The notes under the pieces: generated by a model
What the model was told of the DNA's origin: nothing
The model's input: only the letters and a program-made list of their open reading frames with translations
Database searches by the model: none
Shown here: one piece after another, positions 1-10,712 of the stretch
Layout of the letters: every line of letters begins with the position of its first letter
Numbering within the stretch: position 1 is the stretch's first letter
NCBI GenBank assembly: GCA_022453515.1
Contig: JAJNNY010000182.1
Location: 1-13,970 of the forward strand
DNA length: 13,970 nucleotides
Direction: 5' to 3'
Source of the DNA: Astrocystis sublimbata
Lineage: Eukaryota > Ascomycota > Sordariomycetes > Xylariales > Xylariaceae
Made by a program: the position numbers and the translations under genes

Positions 1-616
1 AGGTTGCCTCTCGGTTGTTATTGATGTTGAGCTGCTTGGGCTTCTGGGCGCTGACCGCGGAGCCAACGAGTGCTGCCGCAGCTTTTGTCTTGTCCGCCGT
101 CTCCTTCACCTGGTCCTCGCTAGGTCGCGCCAAGCTGATCTCGCCCGCCGCTACCCGGGATCGAAGGGTATCAGATCCTTGAAGGATGCGTGAACTATCC
201 TGTCCGCAGCATGGCCCTAAGGATCTCGATTAGCATGCCACACATTAGCTCATGTCAGTGTTATTTGTGACTCACCTGCTTTGCAATGGCATCGTATTTG
301 ACTTTGCCTTCTCCGTCAACGGCGATGGCGAGCGCATTGCTGGTGTCGGACCCCTTCTTTCCCATCTGCAGGGGATATTGAGCGACAGGTATCTCGGGGA
401 AAGCGCCCCCATCTCCGAAGTCTTCATCGGCCCGCGGCCTCCAGCCCGCGCGCTGTTGGTAAGGGGGCGGGCCAGCTCGGCGAAGAACGATCTGCGACTC
501 GTCATCTGGCCCGGTCCGAGAATACGGGGTCCTCGCTGTTGCGCATGAGCGGGAAGCTCCTCATCCTCGCCAGTGTATCTCGGTTTGGGCAGGGCTGCTG
601 CCAGTGAGGCGGCCAT
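1..616 (-). CDS. prp45: Prp45/SNW1 (SKIP) spliceosome-associated protein, 5' part, with two apparent frameshifts
   Basis: SNW/SKIP proteins are nuclear components of the activated spliceosome (NineTeen-complex related) and also act as transcription co-regulators. The ATG at 616-614 starts MAASLAAALPKPRYTGEDEE, followed by LPAHAQQRGPRILGPGQ, the hallmark Prp45 N-terminus. The frame then slips by one base near 503/504 and continues with DESQIVLRRAGPPPY, a Gly-Trp-Arg-Pro segment, FGDGGAFPEIPVAQYPLQMG and TSNALAIAVDGEGKVKYDAI. Exon 1 ends at 276. An intron follows at 275-217 (59 nt, donor GTGAGT, branch-like GCTAAT, acceptor TTAG). Exon 2 resumes with GHAADRIVHASFKDLIP, slips again near 164-166, and continues RPSEDQVKETADKTK to the window edge. 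The SNW core itself lies outside. Both slips fit loss of a single base, and since the family is highly conserved and usually essential, sequence error is likelier than a pseudogene. Identity is very secure; the reading frame as given is broken. Confidence 0.93.
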
Positions 617-1038
617 CGTATCGAAGTTACGTTGCGTCGCGTCGCCACAAGCGGGTGGTTGGAGTATTCGAGGACGGCGCAGGGGCAGCTCGCAGAGGAC
701 AGAGGGGCGTTTGGCTTTGTGGACGATCGTGGCTCTTGTCTGCCTTCAGGCAGTCGATATGTCGGTTGGAATATTGGAGAGTAAATCAGATTAAATCATA
801 CATAGCGCCGAGATATGCAGAGAGAGAGACTGCGCTGCGCGCGATCGGTTGCGGGTCAGACTTTACTGTTGAAGCTGGTTCAGTTTGCATGGAAGGTCGC
901 ACGCCGACAGCCAGTCGCGGTTGATAAAGATTCGATGGCAAGGCACCGAGCTTTAAGTGGGCCAAGCGACCTCATACCGAGTGCTTGTAATTGATTGGTG
1001 AATACTTGCGTAGGTGTAGTGGGGCCGTTCTCGATGCG
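617..1038. other. Intergenic region upstream of prp45
   Basis: No gene is supported here. It is the presumed promoter and 5' leader of the minus-strand prp45 gene. The only recognisable structure is a short (AG)n run at about 819-829. Short open frames in this stretch have no protein-like features. The right boundary is the abrupt start of the poly-C tract. Confidence 0.6.
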
Positions 1039-2017
<979 letters not shown>

Positions 2018-2526
2018 TTGAGCTCCTTGCATTGATGACTTACAAGTTGACAGTAACAAATGGGAAGAGATGTGGTTCGTACGAAGCCAAACATCGCCAG
2101 GGCCAAGTAGGTTGTTAAGAAGCTCACGGCATTGATCCTGGGATAGTCGGACTTTTCAACGTGCGCACTACGAAATCACTGGTAATTACTTGAAAACCCA
2201 CATTGCACAATACATGCCTATGAGTTGAATGTACTAACTACGTGGATTACCTTGCAAACAAACACTTAAGCTTATTACAGCTTCGGTACGTTAATGTTGT
2301 CGTACTGAATCAGTGTGCCTATCAAGCTAGACGCCCCTTTTCAACGTCAACAATGTCAAAATCACAACAGAGACTCGGCTGGCGTGTAAGGTAGTTTGCG
2401 GTTCATGTCTACAATTCTGACTGATATTCGACGCCCTTCAAAAGAACCACGGCGAGCTGGTCAGAAGCCAGTTCCGCCCACACGCCGTAGCCAACGCCCG
2501 TACATTATAAATACTGCTCGTTTTCT
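2018..2526. other. Gene-free spacer between the poly-C tract and the p24 gene
   Basis: This is the 3' flank of the minus-strand p24 gene. I see no coding region, RNA gene or clear repeat. The sequence is of ordinary composition and contains short AT-rich patches, such as around 2210-2300, that could include the polyadenylation signals of the p24 transcript, but no single site can be assigned. Confidence 0.5.
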
Positions 2527-3346
2527 TCATACGTAGCCCTTTCTCGCGCCCTAGACCGATTGTTAGCCAGCACGTTCCGTCTCCTCGTTCAAATGTTCGT
2601 CTTGAAGGAACCTACCTGAAAGAAGAATCTCACGACAAACACTTGAAGACCGCCCATGGCAATCACCATGATGATCTGGATCAAGCTGAAGTTCACGATT
2701 CTTCCCTCGGTGCTTCGAACGGTACTGAAGTTTCGGTTCTCGCGCGTGCGGAAGTACTTTGGTTGCGGGTGATTGTCGATAATTGGCCCGAGATCTTGTA
2801 TATGGACTCCTCGAGAGCACTCGTCTGTTCGGGCGAAGAGCCCTGCTTCGCAGGGAGCTGTGCGCGCACCTCGTCTTCCACCTGCAGTAATGTTTGTTAG
2901 CCGTCTATTTGCGATTTGTCAGGCGTGGTGGTAATGGTGGGCGAACGAACCGCGATCTCGAAATCGACAAACTTCTCCGAGTACGTGCTCATGGCATTGT
3001 TAAAGCAGAACTTGTAGTCGCCCACCTCGTTCGCGGTGAAGACGAAGTCTCCTTGTCGCTCTTTCTCGCCATTCAGGACCACCTTGTCGGTCGGGCCGGT
3101 AACTTCGTAATCGATATCGAATGATCCTCCCGATTGCACCTAGAGAACAGTGTCAGTGTGGATTGCAGACTCTGTCGGGTCGCATGGCACGTACGGCAAA
3201 GTAGAAAGCTATCTTTTGCCCTTGCTTGTGGGGAGCTGCGAAGAAGCATGCTCGCTCGTTGGCTCCAATCTTGTATGTCAATGCAGTCGCCGATACAACA
3301 GAAACCAGCCAGGCAAGGAGCCGACTGATAATAATGTCGTCCTCAT
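2527..3346 (-). CDS. p24 family (emp24/GOLD) ER-Golgi cargo receptor, Erp-like, four exons, two apparent frameshifts
   Basis: p24 proteins are type I membrane proteins of COPII/COPI vesicles that help sort cargo between ER and Golgi. Exons on the minus strand are 3346-3195, 3139-2951, 2881-2616 and 2550-2527 (stop TGA at 2529-2527). Introns are 55, 69 and 65 nt, each with a CTGAC or CTAAC branch motif and an AG acceptor; intron 2 has an atypical GTTCGT donor. Allowing for two lost bases the product is 210 residues, normal for the family: signal peptide about 1-22, GOLD domain with cysteines near 35 and 96 (ERACFF and YKFCFNN), the signature VQSGGSFDIDYEV, a coiled coil around 130-155 (SSPEQTSALEESIYKISGQL), a membrane segment about 180-199 and a short tail FFFQGARKGYV. 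The frame slips in the signal peptide near 3317-3322 and again near 2757-2760 (an AAAG that should read AAAAG to give NQKYF). The match is closest in feel to fungal Erp2/3/4-type members, but the subfamily is my inference. Confidence 0.93.
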
Positions 3347-3393
3347 TTTGTGTTGTGTGTGTGTGTGGTGGGTGGTGTGTGGTGTGTGGTGGG
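3347..3393. repeat. GT/GGT-rich microsatellite in the p24 5' leader
   Basis: A run of GTGTGT grading into GGTGTGTGGT units lies immediately upstream of the p24 start codon; on the transcript strand it reads as CA/CCA-rich sequence. It probably lies in the 5' untranslated region. Open frames that extend through it upstream of the ATG encode only His/Thr-rich repeats and are not likely protein. Confidence 0.75.
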
Positions 3394-4415
3394 CGATGGG
3401 TTGCGGTATCACCACAGGCGTCTTGTCCTCCAAGGAACAGCTGGTCGCAAACAACAGCTCAGGGCTGTGAGGCTCGACCACCCAAATGCCAGCCTGTCGT
3501 AATGCGGCGGATTATTCCAAGGACCGATCGGCCAGGGGCATCGGAGAGTGGGGCTAAAGCCCAAGCTTAGGTACACCTACAATAATAGGATGCTACCTAC
3601 AGTAGGTACCCCGGGGAGATGGGCAAGGTGCCTACCTACCCAGGCCCACAGACGCAGACAGCCGATAGGTAAGCCTCTCGGCCTCCCCCCCTCGTCTGCC
3701 TCGGACGATATAAACTCGTCCATCGCATCGCGTGTAGGTAGGTAGCCAATAGGGTCCTCTAAAATACCAGCAGGGTACCTAGTATTTAGCTACATATACC
3801 CAATGGTTAAGCCCAACCAACGGAGCTTTCTATTCTTCTTCCTCCCAACGTTGGCTCTTCCTAATTTCGTGCATATTGCCTCTCGGCGTCGCTAAGGGTA
3901 TTGTCCTGGGGATTTTTAGGGGACAGTCGCCTATGATGAACCTACCGTTGCCTAGTAACAGCATACCAAGTAGGTAGCTGAAGTTTAGGCTTATTGGAAT
4001 ACTGAGGCAAGATTGATCCTTTATTGGTACGTTGGCTATAGATCACCCAAATCACAGCTATCTCGTTGCAACATAGATATAGCGCTTCACTACTGTAGGT
4101 GTTACCGAGGCTTACAGGGGTAGGATCTGTGTATTGATCTGATATGAAGAAGGATGCCTTCAGGTGCCTGGGCAGATCCCAACCCTTTTCTAACCGCTGG
4201 AGATCTACCGATACGCAGAGACCGCTTGTAAAAGGATCTGTGCGAATAGCCTCACCACCCTACTGCGACAGTAGGTCTATCACAAGGAAATATATGGCAA
4301 AATAGCACGCTGACACCTATAATGACGGCCACGTCGGGCGAAGGCATAATATACACTCGACCCCACAGCCACACCCTGTTAAAAGGGGGGTGGCATTTCA
4401 GGTCTTGGGGGCTAT
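3394..4415. other. Gene-free region with TAGGTA/TACCTA motifs
   Basis: No convincing gene is seen over about 1 kb. The region is studded with TAGGTA or TACCTA motifs at 3568-3573, 3594-3608, 3631-3640, 3666-3671, 3734-3745, 3774-3784 and 3970-3977. One of them is a near-perfect palindrome, TACCTAC-A-GTAGGTA (3594-3608). A further small hairpin, CCTACTG-CGA-CAGTAGG, lies at 4259-4275. The left part is presumably the promoter of the minus-strand p24 gene. Confidence 0.6.
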
Positions 4416-4637
4416 ATGCGTGTCGAGTGCCGCGCTATGACTGGCTTTATTATGTGCCTTGCCAAATGCGACGGTATGCTGATTTCCAAGTATAGCTTCG
4501 ATAAATGGCAGGACCAGCCTGGGGGCTTGAAGGACTACGGGTGGCAGGCTTGCGCTGACGATGAGCAAGGGCACTGCTTCGTTTTATTCGACAATATGAA
4601 TGACCCTGCGTCACGTAGCGTTATAATGCTCCGGTAG
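4416..4637 (+). CDS. Doubtful small ORF, 73 codons, cysteine-containing, unknown
   Basis: ATG at 4416 to TAG at 4635-4637 encodes 73 residues with five cysteines (5, 14, 18, 46, 54) and an acidic/aromatic centre (KDYGWQACADDEQGHC). It has no signal peptide of its own. A TAA lies in frame 36 bases upstream, and a possible splice acceptor (TTTCAG, ending about 4400) precedes the ATG, so it could be the last exon of a small secreted protein whose first exon I cannot identify. I recognise no family. The overlapping ORF 4322-4495 in another frame is no better supported. It may equally be chance. Confidence 0.25.
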   Translation: MRVECRAMTGFIMCLAKCDGMLISKYSFDKWQDQPGGLKDYGWQACADDEQGHCFVLFDNMNDPASRSVIMLR

Positions 4638-4846
4638 TAGTGGCGTGTTGACGTCTCCGAACCGTTCGTTCATTGTGATCTCAAAATAGATTGGTGGCGG
4701 GTGCTGAGGTATCTGGTCATTACAAACCTGACTTTCTATGGACAATGTTGACCCTCACATGACTTTTACCTCCTTTTTGTTGAAATAACTGGACTTCGCA
4801 CTTATCCTCATATTGCGTTGATTTTGATTAGGACTCACACACTACA

Positions 4847-7053
4847 ATGGCAAGCAGCTATTCAAACGCACGAAACACTCAACATATACCACCCACATCG
4901 CAAAACATCACATCTTCTACGCAACTCGACCAAAACTCTGTAGCCGGAGCTCAGGATGGTTCCGAAACCACACAAGACGGTATAGATACCTCCCACAAAG
5001 CACAGCGACCCAGTGTGCGACGGAGTCTGCTGCGATGGAAGTGGGAGCTCTCCTGGTTGTGCCTCAGCTTCGCATCTCTAGCAACGTCTATCATACTGCT
5101 TACTACCCAAAACGGTCGGAGGGTAGACTCCTGGCGCGTGTTTTTCACCCTCAACACCTTCATTTCAATACTGGCCCAGATCTCACGCACGGCGCTGGCA
5201 TTTGGGATCAGCTCTAGTCTTGGACAGACCAAGTGGAATATGTTCAGCAATCGCTCCGACAATCTAGCGCTATTTGATGCCTTTGATCAGGCTAGTAAAG
5301 GGCCATGGGGTAGTGTTAGACTGACGTGGCTCTTGAAGCTCCGGTTAGTATTAATACCATGACTACTTCATTGTCCGCCTTCTTACCCTTTCATCAAGTT
5401 TCCCGCTACAAGCATCTTCAATTTCATTGTCAACTCTCACATTAACAAACCATAACGTGTAGTCATCTCGCTACTCTGGGTGCCGGGCTGACAATAGCCC
5501 TGCTGGGCTTTGAACCGTTCCTTCAAGCTACTATAGCCCAGTTTGGCAAGCTCAGCGACAACAACACAACGCCTAGAGTTGAGGCAGTCATTGCTCGGAC
5601 CAATAGACTTGATGTCGGTAATATGACTCAACGATCGAACAATGATAATCCTCTCTTGAACGAGATGGCTCCAGAATGGAGCTTTCAGGCTGGCTACGGA
5701 TTGACCTCGGCAATATACAACGGATTTTATGCCTCAACCAGTCAGGCCATACTTCCCTCATTTACTTGCCCCACGGGCAACTGCACCTTTGGCGCTTTTA
5801 CGTCGCTCGGGGTGTGCAGCGCTTGCGATGATGTGTCGTCTGCCATTGTTCGGAGTCCCGGCCATGGGAGGATTCCAGGTACTACGGTATCGCAGCCCAG
5901 TCACGACGCTAGTTTCCCGTTCACCTCTTACACCCTACCAGCCTCTGCTGCTTTCTATCCGAACATTGTCAATCTCACCCTATCTAACTACAACGGTCTC
6001 AGGAATACTACAGATGGCGCTGGTACCTATGCTGGATCTGGAGCTCAGATTTTCAGCTCCGACACTCTAACAACAGCGCAAGCCACCAGCTATCCCGAAC
6101 TCTCCTTTCATCTCAGAAACATCACCAACGGAACCACGTTTGTTGTCTTCCAGATCCTGCAGGCCCATCCCAATTTCGTAAACAATGTTTCAGACTGGAA
6201 AGACACATTTCCTGTTGCCACCGAGTGTCGATTGTACTTTTGCACCCAGGTATACACATCGTCGGTTATACAAGGCACGTTAAACGAAACCAGGCTGGAA
6301 ACTTGGTCTAATCGCGAACCACGATCATTTCAAGCTATGAGGCCACAAAGGGAGACAAGGGAAATAGTCATAGATAACGACGGCTCACTCGCTCGTCTAT
6401 ATAATGGTCTAAGGGATTGGCAACGAACCGACCTCCAGCTATATATACCGGAAAGCGACGCTGCGCGTCTGGGACTCGACGAACATCAGCCTCGACGTTT
6501 CAACGTATCCCAATCTGCAGTACAAGCAACCATGAACTGGATTGCCACACAATTTGCGCCGGGCCAGTTACACTATCCGAACACAGCAACGTTTGACTCC
6601 AACACTACCGGTATCGCAGATGATGGCCCCGCCCAGGTTATCGGGCAATCCAAAAACCTGAGCGAGACATTTGACGCCGTCGCCAACACAATAAGCGTCT
6701 ATATACGGAGCACAGGGCTAGAAACCACGCCGCACACAGGCACCTCCCAAACCTGGGTGTTGTATTATCGCATTCGCTGGGCGTTTCTCGCACCGCCACT
6801 CGTGGTGGTCTTGGTGGGGTGCGGTTTTCTGCTGTACACCATTTGGGAGACTCACTCTCTCGGACTGATTGCCTGGAAAGACAGCACCCTCGCCACCCTG
6901 GCTCATGGGCTTGACACATTGACCAAGGCTAGGCTCAGAGACGCGTTTCGAGACGACGCTGAGGATAAGTGCGCCCGAGAGATCACTATCAGCGTTGAGA
7001 AGTCTTGGGGTGGCTTTGGTTTGACTGAGTCCGGCCCTGGGTACAGCAGCTGA
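4847..7053 (+). CDS. DUF3176-type fungal integral membrane protein, two exons, 695 residues
   Basis: Exon 1 is 4847-5343 and exon 2 is 5463-7053. The 119-nt intron 5344-5462 has donor GTTAGT, a CATTAACA branch region and acceptor GTGTAG, and splits an Arg codon, giving KLR-HLATLGAGLTIALLGF across the junction. The start has a good context (ACAATGG). The protein has a Ser/Thr/Gln-rich N-terminus (1-60) and membrane segments near 67-87, 97-120 and 168-190. The block ALFDAFDQASKGPWGS at about 141-156 is diagnostic for DUF3176. A long, probably extracytoplasmic region follows, with a Cys cluster (268, 273, 284, 287; CPTGNCTF...GVCSAC) and many NxT/S sequons. A last membrane segment lies near 605-627, before a 68-residue tail. 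The family is common and multi-copy in filamentous ascomycetes; its function is unknown. Length is normal and the frame is intact. It is convergent with the next gene. Confidence 0.9.
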
Positions 7054-7136
7054 TGCCACATATGTGCATGCATGGCTGGGACGCCTGGTAGAACGCCAGG
7101 CTGGCCATGGTCTGGAACTGTAACTCTTTATATTTA
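7054..7136. other. Short convergent intergenic spacer
   Basis: Eighty-three bases separate the two facing stop codons, so the 3' untranslated regions of the two genes almost certainly overlap. The spacer contains a small inverted repeat, GCCTGG (7083-7088) and CCAGGC (7096-7101), with a 7-base loop. No separate function can be assigned. Confidence 0.6.
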
Positions 7137-9407
7137 CTACGGGAGGATCTTGGCGTCAATCTCCGCATTGGCTCTATATTCAGCCAACGGCAATGGGATG
7201 AGGCCCGAGTATCCGACATCGCCCTGGGCGCGTTCTAGCTTGCGCATGATGTTGCCGATCATCTTGGCGATCCAGCGCTCGTTGGCGACGACGTTGATGC
7301 TGTTTGTGCCGGCCTTGCGCCAGCCATCCATCATCTTGAGGTTCATGTCCTTGAAGGTCTGGTTCATCCGGCCCGCTCGCGAGATTGAGTTCCGCCAGGA
7401 CGACGGGGCGGACACGGTCGAGTTGGGAACTGATCGTTCCGAATCCACGGCCGACCGATTGGACTCGTCGCTCTTTTCGCTACTTGTGCTTTCCTCGTCC
7501 CCTGCGACAGTTTCAACCACGATGGTCTCAGATGCTAAAGGATCGTCACGCGTCGACGCTGTCTCCGCCCGCTTGAGCAACACTGCTTCGTGATCCTTTT
7601 CTGATTCGATGACCTTCATTGCCTTGACGAGTGCAGCAGCAAAGTTCAACAGTTGCTGATCAAAAATTGCCGGTAGATGCCCATGAGCAGAAATCTTCAT
7701 AGCCCCCTCATCTCGTTGCCGTCGTCCTAGTTCCTGTTGAAGCTGTACCGCTTTCGGTGTTCCCTTCTCTTCCTCTATCTCCTGCTGCAAGTTCATCTCT
7801 TCAAAATCTGTGATTTTTGACGGCAGTAGATGTTCGTGATGAGGTAGGAGGTATGAAGGGAGCGTGAATGCGCAGTCGGCACCGCCAAGATGTATAACCT
7901 GACTCAGCTCGGCAGCCTCAGGTAGGATTCGATGAGCCTTGAGGTCTGCAATCTTCAACTTGCATTCGATGTCGAATTCTGTGTTCATGGGGACATGGCC
8001 AGTACAGTACACATCACTCAGCCCGACCGCGAAATTGGCATCGGCCAGCCACGCCCCAATGCGTGTTTGCAGCCGACGGACCTCGGCACCAGACGAGGAG
8101 TAGTGCTTGAAGAAGTACTTCTTCATCAACGCATTGAACCACTCGCCGGAGCCAGTGGAAGTGATGGACGTGACGAAGATCGGATGGAAGTAGCTAACCA
8201 GATTCAGGAGAAGTCGGTACAAGAACGGTAGTCGATGAAGAAAACGCTTGACCTTGGGATGGGTGTTATGTGTAAGTGTGGTAAGCCGTATCGATTTTTG
8301 AGGAGGATGTGCTATCGTTGGTTGTATATGGATATGGGCTGATATGGCGGCGCGAAGGGTGAGCGCATTGTCTAGTTGATCGCTCGTCTCACGATCTTTC
8401 GCCAGCCTTTGCAAGTCGCACCTCGCCAGGTAGTTCGTACTGGTCTCGCTGATATGCCTAATTACAGCGTCGCAGTCGGCTCGAACTGCCTTATCATCTG
8501 GTGACATTCGTGTTGTACGCTGCGTATTCGTCCTGGCAAATGGCGCTTCCTCAGATGAACCTCCTACTACGGAGGATGCATCCCTCCGGGATGAGGCCAT
8601 GGCACTTTTCAGTATGGGCGTTCCAGAGACGATGAAGTGATCCTGAGTCATATCTCGAGGGTTTGGCCATGGTTTTATGTCAGTGAAACACATCTCCTCG
8701 CTGCCTTTGATGTTTGCATAGACGTCACCGATCCTAATGCTTCGAAAAAGCTTGATGACGGCTTTGTCGGTCTGAATAGCCAGTTCCATCTCGTCTGAGA
8801 GTTTGATGCCGACTTCAATGCCGTACACCGTTGCTGTCAAGGTAGACAGTGAGAAAGTCAAGCCACGTACGACGAGCAAACCTGTAGTGTCAGAGTCGAT
8901 CTCTAACGCGGGCAGGTCAAACAGTCCGACGGTGTCGTTGACGAACAAGACATCTTGCAACAGTTTCCTGGCAGAGGCTCTGGCCAAACTGGCAGCGAAC
9001 TCAAACTGGAAAAGGCAAGAGAGAATAGTGGCGAAATAGCATATAGTCATGTATGGCCACATGAGAAGCCACGAGGTGAGGGCAACAACGTATGCAAAGT
9101 TAAGAGCAATGAAGATAGTCCAGAGAGGTGCCCACGGCACAACGCGACGTTGATGCCATGCTCCACCGACCAACGATAAGAGCAACAAAGGGGTGCCTGA
9201 AATGAGCCATCGCCAACTGAGCACGAGAGTGCCGAGTAGCGTACCGGCCAAGTAGGCCAGGAGGGCAGCTGAACGCACAGGATGCCTCGAAGATGCGACT
9301 GGTGATGTGGTGGGCGGCGCGGTCGGGCCAGGAACTGGCGGGCTCGAACGTTCAGGGACTGGCTTTCTAGGTATGACCCTGGGAACGTTCTGGGCTTTGG
9401 AGTCCAT
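7137..9407 (-). CDS. Conserved ascomycete membrane protein of unknown function, 756 residues, single exon
   Basis: The frame is open further upstream to a TTG at 9494, but the first ATG is 9407-9405 (MDSKAQNVPRVIPRKPVPER), taken here as the start; stop TAG at 7139-7137. The N-terminus is Pro/Ser-rich (1-45). Hydrophobic segments follow at about 47-65, 70-83 and 94-135, including the tryptophan-rich LTSWLLMWPYM. Next is a conserved stretch at about 160-236 with LFDLPALEIDSD, VVRGLTFSLSTL and MELAIQTDKAVIKLF. The middle contains another hydrophobic patch (RFLHRLPFLYRLLLNLVSYF), then a Glu/Gln-rich likely coiled coil and a Ser/Glu-rich low-complexity stretch, and the C-terminus is LIPLPLAEYRANAEIDAKIL. 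I recall similar hypothetical proteins across ascomycetes but no named function. Membrane anchoring followed by a beta-type segment loosely recalls the N-termini of bridge-like lipid-transfer proteins; that is speculation. No intron or frameshift is seen. Its 3' end faces the DUF3176 gene, 83 bases away. Confidence 0.85.
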   Translation of the reverse strand: MDSKAQNVPRVIPRKPVPERSSPPVPGPTAPPTTSPVASSRHPVRSAALLAYLAGTLLGTLVLSWRWLISGTPLLLLSLVGGAWHQRRVVPWAPLWTIFIALNFAYVVALTSWLLMWPYMTICYFATILSCLFQFEFAASLARASARKLLQDVLFVNDTVGLFDLPALEIDSDTTGLLVVRGLTFSLSTLTATVYGIEVGIKLSDEMELAIQTDKAVIKLFRSIRIGDVYANIKGSEEMCFTDIKPWPNPRDMTQDHFIVSGTPILKSAMASSRRDASSVVGGSSEEAPFARTNTQRTTRMSPDDKAVRADCDAVIRHISETSTNYLARCDLQRLAKDRETSDQLDNALTLRAAISAHIHIQPTIAHPPQKSIRLTTLTHNTHPKVKRFLHRLPFLYRLLLNLVSYFHPIFVTSITSTGSGEWFNALMKKYFFKHYSSSGAEVRRLQTRIGAWLADANFAVGLSDVYCTGHVPMNTEFDIECKLKIADLKAHRILPEAAELSQVIHLGGADCAFTLPSYLLPHHEHLLPSKITDFEEMNLQQEIEEEKGTPKAVQLQQELGRRQRDEGAMKISAHGHLPAIFDQQLLNFAAALVKAMKVIESEKDHEAVLLKRAETASTRDDPLASETIVVETVAGDEESTSSEKSDESNRSAVDSERSVPNSTVSAPSSWRNSISRAGRMNQTFKDMNLKMMDGWRKAGTNSINVVANERWIAKMIGNIMRKLERAQGDVGYSGLIPLPLAEYRANAEIDAKILP

Positions 9408-9950
9408 TAGAGCAATGCGTTGGAAGGACTTCTTCCACGGCGCAAAATGGAAAGCATGTTTGCAATGAGGTATATGTATAAGTGGTGATGTCAAAAAAAG
9501 CTGGGGTATGCTAGGGTCCTGGGAACTAACGAACTACCTACTAAACCTTGTCCAGCAGAATGACGTAAGGCAACGGCCCGTCGCGGCACGTGGTTCAAGT
9601 TGCATATCCCAGGCCCGGTGCAGTCTTTTAATTACAAGAACTCAGGTCCATTATGCTTTTATACGACACAAAGCTATATAAACCATATAAAGTCTGCATC
9701 CAATTAAGGGAACAAGAACAAAAAGGGACCTAGAAGGGCCAAAAACGTACAACACCAGGGATTCGCTGGTCGTCACCAACCCAACTACTAATCTGGCGGT
9801 CATAAGAACAGTCTGGAAGAGCTATTATCATTTACAAAAGGGTGTAGTTGAAGTTCAAAGTTGCTATCTTGAGGATGGAAAGACTCTGTGAATGTATTAC
9901 TTTGTGGTGGTCACTTCGTGATGGCATGAGTGTTACGGATTGCTGGACTG

Positions 9951-9992
9951 TTTCTGGGAGACCATTTTTGGGAGACTATTTCTAGGAGACCA
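9951..9992. repeat. 14-nt tandem repeat, three copies
   Basis: Three consecutive 14-base units read TTTCTGGGAGACCA (9951-9964), TTTTTGGGAGACTA (9965-9978) and TTTCTAGGAGACCA (9979-9992). The copies differ only by C-to-T and G-to-A transitions. The period is not a multiple of three and there is no gene here. Confidence 0.85.
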
Positions 9993-10688
9993 ATTAAGGT
10001 AGAGCAAGGAACTGTCAAATATAAGCGATAACTTGCAGCAGGTGGTAAAGTGGTGATTGATTGTTCTTATTGTTGTCCTCTCCGGAGACGCGCTCGTCCT
10101 AGAATAGTATGGGGGACCTGATCCCTTGACATGGGTCCTACATCTAGCCCTCATTTAACCAATAATACGGATAACCTCATACCCCTTATATCTGACAGGA
10201 ACCACATACGGCTGTTCAAACCGTTAGTAACGTACTAATCTATCACTACGATTTAGGCGGATCATTCTCCGTCTAGCTTGCTACTGATTGTAAGTACCTG
10301 GCTCACCTGAGTACTTACATACCTACTACATAAGTACCGCACCGGGAAAGGCTGGCGCCGAGGAACGCTTCTCTCGATTGGGAATGCAGCGTCTATATAA
10401 CACTGCTTATAGGAAAACAAGTGTTCTTTTGCGAAAGAAACGTTCTTGAACAAAGCGTTGCCCGTAAAGGAAGTGTTGCTGGATTCTAGGGCTTTGATTA
10501 GTTTAAAAAACAAGGTGGGGCTACGTAGCAAAACAAATCAAAGGGTCGACCCACCCTACTACGGGACGCAGGGTCCAACCCTCCTCGGCGGAGCCGTCTC
10601 TAGTTATGTTGCATGTAGCTTGTGTGGCGTTAAGTACTCTTTAAGCCACGAATACAATGCCAAACCCCTGCTACCCTCAGGTGAGCTA

Positions 10689-10712
10689 GGGGGGGGGGGG
10701 GGGGGGGGGGGG
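10689..10712. repeat. 24-base poly-G run
   Basis: Twenty-four consecutive G are flanked by GTGAGCTA and TAAGCCTT. This is the second pure G/C homopolymer of the window, in opposite orientation to the long poly-C tract. Its length is likely imprecise, as for any homopolymer. Confidence 0.9.

Noticed and set aside
272..616. A complete 114-codon minus-strand protein
   Set aside because: Only the first 38 or so residues match Prp45; the remainder is out-of-frame translation after the single-base slip near 503/504 and runs into the intron.
3278..3481. An upstream extension of the p24 exon 1 frame
   Set aside because: The added residues are His/Thr repeats from the microsatellite, and the ATG at 3346 starts a proper signal peptide.
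5623..7053. A 476-residue single-exon gene starting at 5623
   Set aside because: The frame continues upstream to the acceptor at 5463, and splicing to the 4847-5343 exon restores the DUF3176 layout with its first membrane segments.
7137..9494. A longer start for the 756-codon gene, giving 785 codons
   Set aside because: The codon at 9494-9492 is TTG, not ATG, and the extra 29 residues show no family-like feature; the first ATG at 9407 is preferred.
9933..10154. A 73-codon minus-strand ORF across the 14-nt repeat
   Set aside because: It translates a repeat and leader sequence and has no protein features.
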